Source: a bacterium (lineage in GTDB: Bacteria > Myxococcota_A > Polyangia > Nannocystales > Nannocystaceae). Taken from it: a stretch of DNA of 64,000 bases. A model generated the notes under the pieces. The model was given only the letters and a program-made list of their open reading frames with translations. It searched no databases and was not told the DNA's origin. How positions within the stretch are numbered: the stretch's first letter is position 1; the number at the start of each line of letters is the position of its first letter. Both the position numbers and the translations under genes were made by a program. Location: NCBI GenBank assembly GCA_024742475.1, contig JANSYI010000030.1:46185-110184 (forward strand). Reading direction: 5' to 3'. Below, one piece after another: positions 17,695 through 24,505 of the stretch.

Positions 17695-18495
17695 TCACGG
17701 CCGGGCGGGACGGCGGCGCAAGGTGATCCATCGGACGGTGGCGGTGAGCAGGATGCCGACGCCCACGCTGGCGACCGTGATCCCGGTTGCGAGCATGGTA
17801 TTGGCGCGCGCGGTTTGGTCGCGGTAGCGCTGCTCGCCGGCGTTGTCGGCCTCTCGTGCGGTGATGACCGAGCCCCCGATCAGCGCGCCGCCGATGCCGG
17901 TCACTCCGGTTCCGACACCGAGCAGGAAGGGGCTGAGGCGGTCTCTTCTAGGGGGAGGCGGCGGCGTCTCGTCGATCGCCGCGACCTCGGGCGCAGGGGC
18001 CTCGACCACCGGGGGAGGGGGCTTGCAAGCCTCGATGCCGTCTCGGGCCGCGGCGGCCTCTTCGGCCGTGGCGCGGCGACGAAGGGCGCGTCGGTAGCTC
18101 GCGGTGGCCTCGTCGCATCGACCCAGCGCTCGTTCGGCGTCGGCCCAACGCACCACGAAGGTTGCGGGCAGGCTGGACTCGCCGCTGCCCTCGTCGCGGC
18201 ACGCGTGAATCTCGGCGGCGATCGACGCCTTGATGCTGGGGTTGTCGGCCTTGGCGAGCGCGCGCTCCCACAGCTCGGTGGCCTGCGGGCAGTCGCCCAG
18301 GGCCTTGGCCGCGTTGGCACCTGCATAGAGGAACACACCCTCGCCGCCCGATGCCCGGTACTCGTTGATCGTCAAGGTGAGCGCTTGTTCGTACTCGCCG
18401 CCGTCGTAGAGGTCCTGAATCTCTCGGCGGACCTGTGGGGAGGCGGGGGCGACCGCGAGTGCGACCAGGGTCGCCGTGATGCACGTCGTGCTCAT
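17695..18495 (-). CDS. TPR-like protein with two C-terminal membrane segments
   Basis: A 266-residue protein without a recognised family. A signal-like N-terminus (MSTTCITATLVALAVA) is followed by TPR-like helices (EIQDLYDGGEYEQALTLTI, SLPATFVVRWADAERALGR), a Pro-rich linker (ACKPPPPVVEAPAPEV) and two hydrophobic segments near the C-terminus (LLGVGTGVTGIGGALIGGSV and MLATGITVASVGVGILLTA). It starts 10 bp after the kinase stop in an ECF sigma - kinase - TPR operon. The same architecture beside a kinase occurs at 3710-4468. A role as sensor or partner of the kinase is inference. Confidence 0.83.
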   Translation of the reverse strand: MSTTCITATLVALAVAPASPQVRREIQDLYDGGEYEQALTLTINEYRASGGEGVFLYAGANAAKALGDCPQATELWERALAKADNPSIKASIAAEIHACRDEGSGESSLPATFVVRWADAERALGRCDEATASYRRALRRRATAEEAAAARDGIEACKPPPPVVEAPAPEVAAIDETPPPPPRRDRLSPFLLGVGTGVTGIGGALIGGSVITAREADNAGEQRYRDQTARANTMLATGITVASVGVGILLTATVRWITLRRRPARP

Positions 18496-18505
18496 GAAGG
18501 GGGCG

Positions 18506-19924
18506 CTAGAACTCGTCGGGAAAGAGAGACTTCGACGCGTCCGGCTTCGGCTTCTTACGGGACTTGCGGCGGGAGCGCTTCGGCTTCGACTTCGGCTTCG
18601 GCTTCGGCTTCGTCGAGGTCGCGGGGGGCTCGGACGCGGCGGGCTCTTCCACGACGATCGCCTCGGGATCGGGGTCGGGCTCGGCAGCGGCGACGACGGG
18701 CTGGGGCGGCGCGGCCACGGGACGAGCGTTCGGTGCGGCGTCGGGTTCCGAGACCGCCGGTTCCGCCGTCGTGCCATCACCTCGATCGAGCCACTGCCCC
18801 AGGCCAACCCCTCCGGCCAGCGTGGCGGCCATCGCCAACGGAAGCACCCAGGCCGGTCGTGGGCGCGGACCGGCGTCGGACAGCGGGGACGCTGCGATGG
18901 GGGCGAGGGTGTCGGCGAGCTCGGCACCAGGCTCGGGCCGGGAGCCGAGCACCTGCAGCATGAAGGCAGCGACGTGCGTCTCGCAGAGGTCGATGCCGTG
19001 GGCGAACGCGTACCCCTCGACGGCCATTCCGAACGCGGCGGCCGTTGGATAGCGGTGTTCGGCCTCGACCTGTACCGCGCGCTCGATGATCGCCGCGAGT
19101 GCATCGGGATACCCCTCGCTGCGCTCGCTCGGGGCGACGTAGTCCCCCGTCACGATCTTGCTGAGGATTGCGAAGTCGCCCTCGGCCCAGAACATGCGCG
19201 CGCTGGTCGTGGCTTCGTACAGGAGGATGCCCAACGCGTGCACGTCGCTGCGGCGGTCGATCCTCGCGCCCTGGCACTGCTCGGGCGACATGTAGCCGAC
19301 CTTGCCCTTCATCATCGACCCGCGCGTGTGCTCGGTGCGCTCGACCGCCTTGGCGATGCCGAAGTCCGCGACCCGAACGCGGCCGTCGAATCCGATGAGG
19401 AGGTTGGAGGGCGTGATGTCGCGGTGCACCAAGCCGAGCGGACGACCGTCCATGCCCCGCTGCTCGTGCGCGTGGTGCAGGCCTCGGGCCGCCGCGCAGA
19501 CGATCGAGAGCGCGACGTGCAATGGGATGCCGCCGTGCGGCTGCGCCTTCTTGAGCAGCTTGCGTAGGTTCTCGCCGTGGACGTAGCGCATGACGTAGCA
19601 GAGCTCGTCCTCGATCTGCGCGACCTCGGTGACTTCGACGATGTTGGGGTGGTGCAGCAGTGCCGAGATCTGCGCCTCGTTGCGGAAGAGCGCGACGAAC
19701 TGCTCGTCGAGCGCGAGGTGAGGGAGCACCCGCTTGATGACGACGTAGGGGTTGGGCTCGGTCGAGTCGAGGATGCGGGCGAGGTGCAGCTCGGCCATGC
19801 CGCCGACGGCCAGCCGGCGCACGACGGCGTAGCGCCCCAGCCGGCGGCCGGGCGCGAGCGTCAACGACGCATCGAGCGACGAGGCCAGTCTCCCCACGTC
19901 ACGAAGAGTAGCCGCGCGACGCAC
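18506..19924 (-). CDS. Hanks-type Ser/Thr protein kinase
   Basis: A 472-residue kinase. The kinase domain (about 30-290) shows LAVGGMAELHLAR (loop), VIKRVLPHL (ATP-binding Lys), VHRDITPSNLLI (catalytic loop) and VADFGIAK (DFG), followed by SPEQ. HRDIxPSN rather than HRDLKPxN is the variant common in myxobacterial kinases. A TM segment is likely near 355-375 (WVLPLAMAATLAGGVGLG). The tail is Pro/Ala/Glu-rich and ends with a strongly basic Lys/Pro/Arg stretch. It lies 15 bp after the sigma-factor stop and 10 bp before the TPR gene, so the three form one operon. Phosphorylation of the sigma factor by the kinase is a testable inference. Confidence 0.93.
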   Translation of the reverse strand: MRRAATLRDVGRLASSLDASLTLAPGRRLGRYAVVRRLAVGGMAELHLARILDSTEPNPYVVIKRVLPHLALDEQFVALFRNEAQISALLHHPNIVEVTEVAQIEDELCYVMRYVHGENLRKLLKKAQPHGGIPLHVALSIVCAAARGLHHAHEQRGMDGRPLGLVHRDITPSNLLIGFDGRVRVADFGIAKAVERTEHTRGSMMKGKVGYMSPEQCQGARIDRRSDVHALGILLYEATTSARMFWAEGDFAILSKIVTGDYVAPSERSEGYPDALAAIIERAVQVEAEHRYPTAAAFGMAVEGYAFAHGIDLCETHVAAFMLQVLGSRPEPGAELADTLAPIAASPLSDAGPRPRPAWVLPLAMAATLAGGVGLGQWLDRGDGTTAEPAVSEPDAAPNARPVAAPPQPVVAAAEPDPDPEAIVVEEPAASEPPATSTKPKPKPKSKPKRSRRKSRKKPKPDASKSLFPDEF

Positions 19925-19939
19925 ACGCGAGCAACGGAC

Positions 19940-20557
19940 TCACGAGGTCGCGGGGTCGGTCAGCGAGCGCGTCAGGGCTTCGACGTTGTCCAGGAGCATG
20001 GCGCGTTGCTCGTCGGTGAGCTTCATCGACTCGAGGATCGTCCGCAGGCGCTCGCGCGCGCGCTGGAGGCGTGAGCCGACGGCGCTGGGACTGATGTCGA
20101 GCGCTTCGCCGATCTCGGCGGTGGACAGCGCCTCCCAGTAGTACAGCTGTACGACCTGCAGCATTTCGGGGGGGAGCTGGACCAGCGCGAGCAGCAACAA
20201 GTGTTGTTCACGTCGTCGAGCGAACACACCTGTCAAAGAGGTTGCGAGCATCGTGGGCTCGTTCTCGAAGCGCATCGCCCGGTCGAACCGCTTCTCCTTG
20301 CGCAGCGACATGAGCATTTGGTTGCGCGCGATCCCGAAGAGATACGCTCGAAAGCTGGTGTGAGGCCCGCGTTCGCGCTGTTCGACGCAGGCGAGGAACG
20401 TGCGCTGCGTGAGGTCCTCCGAGAGGCGGTTGAGCCGCAGATCGAAGAACCGCCGCACGGAGGTGTAGTGGCGCTCGAACAACAGGTTGCCCGAGGTTTG
20501 GTCACCGTTGCGCCAGCGTTCGAGCAGCTCGAAGTCGGTAGGAACCGAAGCGGTCAC
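19940..20557 (-). CDS. ECF-type sigma-70 family RNA polymerase sigma factor
   Basis: Sigma factor of about 205 residues with region 2 (about 10-75, including FRAYLFGIARNQMLMSLRKEKR) and region 4 (about 120-180, LPPEMLQVVQLYYWEALSTAEIGEAL). In region 2.2 the usual acidic QE(T/A)F motif reads DLTQRTF, so an acidic residue expected to contact core polymerase is Arg, beside a Thr. No anti-sigma gene is near; instead a Hanks kinase follows in the same operon. That setting is known for kinase-linked ECF groups such as Vibrio EcfP/PknT. The start is uncertain: GTG 20557 leaves room for promoters, GTG 20575 is also open. Confidence 0.87.
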   Translation of the reverse strand: MTASVPTDFELLERWRNGDQTSGNLLFERHYTSVRRFFDLRLNRLSEDLTQRTFLACVEQRERGPHTSFRAYLFGIARNQMLMSLRKEKRFDRAMRFENEPTMLATSLTGVFARRREQHLLLLALVQLPPEMLQVVQLYYWEALSTAEIGEALDISPSAVGSRLQRARERLRTILESMKLTDEQRAMLLDNVEALTRSLTDPATS

Positions 20558-20616
20558 CCAGCCGCACAGTAGCACGCGGCTTGATCTGCGGCCGCGTTCG
20601 AGCCGACGATGGGGGG

Positions 20617-22470
20617 GTGCGGGGGCGAGATTGCTGGGCGGCGCTGCTGCTGATGATGCCAGGATGCTACAGGGCCGACGCGTTCGCCTGCTCCGATGAC
20701 CGAGATTGCAGCAGTCACGCAGGCGGCGTCTGTCTGTCGTTCGGCTGCGCGTATCCCGATGCGGACTGCATGTCCGGGCTCCGCTACTCCGACATCGCGG
20801 TCGGCACGATCGCGGGCGCGTGCGTCGAGCCCGACGGTCTCGGGGCGACGACGGGCACGTCGGGCACGTCGGGCACGTCGGGCACGTCGGGCACGACCGG
20901 CACCTCGAGCGTGGGGGACGAGTCCTCGGAGTCGGGAGGCGAGCCGATCGGTTGCGACGCGGCCGACTGCGGTGAGGGGGAGTGTGTGCTCATCGACGAC
21001 GAAGCCGCCTGCGCCTGCGGAGTCGGGCTGTATGCCGCTGCAGGGCCAACGTGCGTGCGAGACCCTTGCGAGCATTGGCGCTGCTTTCACGTCGACTCCG
21101 GCGCGCCCGAGGGGGGGGACGGCTCACGAGACGCTCCATGGAGCACGCTCGACGAGCTGGAGGCCCAGTACCCCGCGCTTCAGCAGCCTGGCGACCATGT
21201 GCTGCTGCGTCGCGGGGCGCGGTGGAGCGACAGCCTCCTGCTCGACGACCTCGTGGGGACCGAGGACGCCCCGATCGTGTTGGGAGCGTACGGCACCGGA
21301 GACGCTCCCGTGCTGGCGCGCGTTCGGGTCTACAACAGCACCTTCGTCACCGTCCGAGATCTCGAGATCGATGGGACCGACTTCGGCGAGAACAGCGGGA
21401 TCCGAGCGCAGTTCGTCGACCACGTCATCGTTCGAGACAACTACGTTCACGACGTCATCGGCGAAGGCATCGGCTTGCACTACAGCGCCGAGCACACGGT
21501 CATCATCGACAACCGCGTCGAGCGAGTCCGTTCGGCCGAGACGTCACCCGACCCTGGTCTCATCGTCGTGGCCGACGACTGGTGGAACTCCAACTCGACC
21601 GACATTGGCGACCACCACTACATCGTCGACAACGTGCTCGTGGGGCTGCCTCCGGCGACCGAAGGCCCCACCGACCGCGGCATCGTGCTCTCGAACCGCG
21701 ACGGCGTGGGCGACTTCAAGGTGCTCGGCAACCGCATCACCGGCGTCGTTCGCCAGGGTGTGTGGTTTCAAGGCCGGGGCTACGGCTGGCTGCTGCACAA
21801 CATGATCGGCGGCATCGACGGTGCGACGTTCATGCCCCCGAGCGCAGGCGGCTGGTGGGGCGCCTTGATCGTCAGCCATGACGCCAAGGTGCGCGTGCGT
21901 GGCAACCTGGTCTTCGGCGCCTCGCTGCCCTTCCTCGTGGGGGCGGGAGGCGGAGAGGCCGAGTTCGAGGTCGAGGGCAACACCTTCGCAGGCGGAGGCG
22001 AGGGGTGGACCCTGTGGCTCGGCCAAGCCCGCGGCAGCATCGAGAACAACCTCGTCATTCCCGACGCAGGGGCGGCCGTGCATCAGACCGACGACCTCGG
22101 GCAACTCGACGACCTCGCGCTTCGGGGCAACGTCTACGCCTCCGACGTCTGCTCGACCGGGGTGTTCGGCGAAGCGCCGACGGACTTCGAGCAGTGGCTC
22201 GCGCTGGGATACGAGCAGGAGAGCGTCTGTGAGCCCGTCCCCGGGATCTCCAGCGTGGCAGAGTTCCCAAACAACCCCGCGAACTGGGGCCCGCCCGGCG
22301 CGCTCGTGCCGGCTGCGTCTTGGGAGCGCTGCGGTGCGCCCGTTGGTGCGCTCGACTGTGACGGTCAGCCTACGCAGTCCGGGGTCCGCACCTGGCCTTC
22401 GATGCCCGACAACGGTGGCCGGGGCTGGGAAGGCCCGGCGCTCGTGCGTGCACGCTATCCGATCGACTAG
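20617..22470 (+). CDS. right-handed beta-helix lipoprotein
   Basis: Predicted surface lipoprotein of about 617 residues. GTG 20617 gives a short signal ending MMPGC, used here to choose the start (TTG 20581 is also open). An N-terminal Cys-rich part and a (Gly-Thr-Ser)n linker are followed by an EGF-like Cys cluster and a long parallel beta-helix (about 190-520; VTVRDLEIDGTDFGENSG, VIVRDNYVHDVIGEGIG, HTVIIDNRVERV). Such helices often bind or cut polysaccharides, but no lyase or hydrolase residues stand out. Divergent from the ECF sigma gene and convergent, 8 bp apart, with the SGNH hydrolase gene. Confidence 0.84.
   Translation: MRGRDCWAALLLMMPGCYRADAFACSDDRDCSSHAGGVCLSFGCAYPDADCMSGLRYSDIAVGTIAGACVEPDGLGATTGTSGTSGTSGTSGTTGTSSVGDESSESGGEPIGCDAADCGEGECVLIDDEAACACGVGLYAAAGPTCVRDPCEHWRCFHVDSGAPEGGDGSRDAPWSTLDELEAQYPALQQPGDHVLLRRGARWSDSLLLDDLVGTEDAPIVLGAYGTGDAPVLARVRVYNSTFVTVRDLEIDGTDFGENSGIRAQFVDHVIVRDNYVHDVIGEGIGLHYSAEHTVIIDNRVERVRSAETSPDPGLIVVADDWWNSNSTDIGDHHYIVDNVLVGLPPATEGPTDRGIVLSNRDGVGDFKVLGNRITGVVRQGVWFQGRGYGWLLHNMIGGIDGATFMPPSAGGWWGALIVSHDAKVRVRGNLVFGASLPFLVGAGGGEAEFEVEGNTFAGGGEGWTLWLGQARGSIENNLVIPDAGAAVHQTDDLGQLDDLALRGNVYASDVCSTGVFGEAPTDFEQWLALGYEQESVCEPVPGISSVAEFPNNPANWGPPGALVPAASWERCGAPVGALDCDGQPTQSGVRTWPSMPDNGGRGWEGPALVRARYPID
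20854..20889 (+). repeat. 9-bp tandem repeat inside the lipoprotein linker
   Basis: Four perfect copies of GGCACGTCG encode Gly-Thr-Ser repeats, with degenerate units on both sides. Being in multiples of three, copy changes would keep the reading frame. Confidence 0.9.
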
Positions 22471-22478
22471 CGAGGTTG

Positions 22479-23225
22479 CTACGCCAACGTCTCGAGGATG
22501 GGGAGCATCTTGGCGAGCACGTGTCGCTTGACCACCCCGGCGCCGTCGCCCGAGAGGTGGATGCCGTCGTGCGCCCGCACGCGCATGACCTTGGGCTCGG
22601 CGTCCTCGGAGACCTTGACCGGCATCTTGTCGATGTAGTTGCCCTGCTCGTCGGTGAGCAGATCCCACGTGTCGATGAACAAGGCGTTGCGACGCAGGGC
22701 CATCTCGGCCCGGAAGATCGTGTTGACGATCTCGCAGCGCTTGCGGAACTTCTCGGGTCGCATGATCGGCAGCCCCACCCAGAAGAGCTGCTGCTGCTCG
22801 GGCGCGAAGATGTCGGCGAGCGCGTTGACGCGTCGCGCGTACTCTTCGTTCCAGCCCTCCTCGCCCCAGCGGATCCACTCGCCCTTGCCCATGTACAGGC
22901 CCTGCACGTCGTTGCCACCGAACATGAGCAGCGTGGCGTCGGGCTTGCGCGCCTCGACGAGGGCGTTGGCTTCTTTGGTCCAGTTGAAGAAGTCGGGCCG
23001 GGCCATGCCCGAGCTGCTGCGTCCTCGCCGCGCCACGTCGTAGCCGTGGGTCTTGCGGAGCGCTCGCTCGAGGAACATGCCGAACCCGCCGGCGATCATC
23101 GAGTCGCCCGCGAGGAGGATCTTGGGGCCTTTCGCCTCGGCGTCCTTTGCGGAGGCCCTACGGGCCAGAGGCGTCGCGGCGAGGCAGAGGGCGCCGAGGG
23201 AGAAGGCTCTTCGAGTCAGTGCCAT
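22479..23225 (-). CDS. exported SGNH-fold hydrolase (DUF459-like)
   Basis: A 248-residue exported hydrolase. ATG 23225 gives a twin-Arg-like signal (MALTRRAFSLGALCLAATPL). The SGNH blocks are in order: GDSM (block I Ser, about residue 40), the Gly-containing RSSSGMARPDFFNW, GGND (block III Asn), and HDGIHLSGDG near the C-terminus (block V Asp and His). DUF459 relatives carry the same RPDFF(D/N)W motif and are thought to act on cell-envelope esters such as O-acetyl groups; the substrate here is unknown. Convergent with the beta-helix lipoprotein gene. Confidence 0.85.
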   Translation of the reverse strand: MALTRRAFSLGALCLAATPLARRASAKDAEAKGPKILLAGDSMIAGGFGMFLERALRKTHGYDVARRGRSSSGMARPDFFNWTKEANALVEARKPDATLLMFGGNDVQGLYMGKGEWIRWGEEGWNEEYARRVNALADIFAPEQQQLFWVGLPIMRPEKFRKRCEIVNTIFRAEMALRRNALFIDTWDLLTDEQGNYIDKMPVKVSEDAEPKVMRVRAHDGIHLSGDGAGVVKRHVLAKMLPILETLA

Positions 23226-23291
23226 GGCAGGGGCTCCGAAGGCTTGCACGCCCCAGCGTTTCTGGGCATTTCGCGACCCGGACGAACGGGT

Positions 23292-23301
23292 GTTTGCAAA
23301 C
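23292..23301. promoter_or_regulatory. palindrome GTTTGCAAAC
   Basis: Perfect 10-bp palindrome in the 145-bp divergent gap between the SGNH and glutaredoxin genes. Its TTTGCAA core recurs in the larger operator-like site at 23710-23730. Short palindromes occur by chance, so support is limited. Confidence 0.3.
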
Positions 23302-23369
23302 CTGCTCGCTCTGCCTATCGTGGGGGGGTGTGGGCCCGCAACGGGCGCACCTCACGCAAGAGGCCGACC

Positions 23370-23702
23370 ATGGCAGAGAACCAGACCCACAAGTTCATCG
23401 AGCACCTCGTCACCAACAACCGGGTGATGTTGTTCATGAAGGGCAACAAGATGTTTCCGCAGTGCGGGTTCTCGGCGGCGGTCGTCGAGGTGCTCAAGAA
23501 GCACGGCGTCCCGTTCGAGGCGTTCAACGTGCTCTCGGACATGAACGTCCGCGAGGGCATCAAGGAGTACAGCGACTGGCCCACCATCCCGCAGCTGTAC
23601 GTGGGCGGTGAGTTCGTCGGGGGTTGCGACATCGTGCGCGAGATGGACGCGTCGGGCGAGCTCGTCGACCTGTTTGCGTCGGCCAAGTCACCCGACGCGT
23701 AG
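23370..23702 (+). CDS. grxD: Grx4-family monothiol glutaredoxin
   Basis: A 110-residue CGFS monothiol glutaredoxin. These proteins bind a [2Fe-2S] cluster as a glutathione-ligated dimer and pass clusters to client proteins. Seen: VMLFMKGNKMFPQCGFSAAV with the CGFS active site near residue 33, the cis-Pro segment WPTIPQLYV, and the glutathione-contact GGCDIV. It is full-length for a single-domain Grx4. The start at ATG 23370 is unambiguous. An AT-rich inverted repeat resembling a Fur-family site lies 8 bp after its stop, before the DUF1826 gene. Confidence 0.94.
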   Translation: MAENQTHKFIEHLVTNNRVMLFMKGNKMFPQCGFSAAVVEVLKKHGVPFEAFNVLSDMNVREGIKEYSDWPTIPQLYVGGEFVGGCDIVREMDASGELVDLFASAKSPDA

Positions 23703-23709
23703 TCGAGCT

Positions 23710-23730
23710 TTCGCAATTCGATTGCAAAAG
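23710..23730 (+). promoter_or_regulatory. candidate Fur/Zur-family operator
   Basis: TTTCGCAAT and ATTGCAAAA flank a central TCG, an imperfect inverted repeat with 8 of 9 positions paired. It is AT-rich in a very GC-rich setting and lies 27 bp before the DUF1826 start. Fur-family regulators bind inverted repeats of this size. Which metal is sensed is unknown. Confidence 0.5.
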
Positions 23731-23756
23731 CATTCGGACTGCGTCTCAATGGAGGC

Positions 23757-24416
23757 GTGTTCGTTGCCCCAGCGCTTCGGGAGTCGTCCTCCGCGCCGAG
23801 TAGGCTGTCCTTCGCCTCCGTACTGGAGTCGGGGGTCAGTGCCCTGCCGCTCCCTCGGAGGTTGAGTGCGCCCGTCGCCGAGGCACTCGACGAGGTCGCG
23901 CAAGGAGAGGTCTTCGAGCACAGCGCCACGCTGGACGCGAAGCAGGTCAGCACCGATGCGCTACTCGAACCGATCGTGGGCCCCGTCGCGCGCTCGTTTC
24001 TCGAGCACGACATCGCGTCGCTCGCGAAGGCGTACGGAGCTCTGCTCGGGCGCCGGCACCTTCACGGCCAACTCGCCGTGGTCGCCCACGACGCGTGTCG
24101 CAAACTTCACGCCGACAACGTCACGATTCGTCTGCTGTGTACATACGCGGGTCCCGGTACGCAGTGGGTGCCTGACGACGGCGTCGTGCGAGAGAACCTC
24201 GGGCGGGTCGACGTGTCCCTCGAGGAGGCGAACCGCTCCGTCCTCCGGCACCCCGACGCCCTGCGTCAGTGCGAGGCCGGCGACATCATCCTGCTCAAGG
24301 GGGAGGCGTTCGCACGCAACCGCGGGTTCGGAGCCGTGCATCGCTCGCCTCCGATCGCTGCGCGCGGGCTGAGACGTCTGGTGTTCAAGATCGACGAGCG
24401 GCCCTGTGGCTGTTGA
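23757..24416 (+). CDS. DUF1826 family protein
   Basis: A 219-residue cytoplasmic protein of the uncharacterised DUF1826 family. The signature is clear: CRKLHADNVTIRLLCTYAGP followed by GTQWVPDD (about 113-142), and near the end GDIILLKGE...AVHRSPP. The conserved His, Asp and Cys residues would suit metal binding. I recall DUF1826 genes being placed near metal-homeostasis genes, but I cannot verify that here. GTG 23757 is used; the conserved part begins about 20 residues later, so the start is uncertain. The operator-like repeat upstream supports metal-dependent control. Confidence 0.85.
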   Translation: MFVAPALRESSSAPSRLSFASVLESGVSALPLPRRLSAPVAEALDEVAQGEVFEHSATLDAKQVSTDALLEPIVGPVARSFLEHDIASLAKAYGALLGRRHLHGQLAVVAHDACRKLHADNVTIRLLCTYAGPGTQWVPDDGVVRENLGRVDVSLEEANRSVLRHPDALRQCEAGDIILLKGEAFARNRGFGAVHRSPPIAARGLRRLVFKIDERPCGC

Positions 24417-24505
24417 GCCCGGGCGTGGCGAGATGCACGCAGACTCGGTTTTCAAAGGCCGCAATCCGTCGAGGCAGCCAAGCCCGGTCATGGCAAGGTG
24501 GGCCT

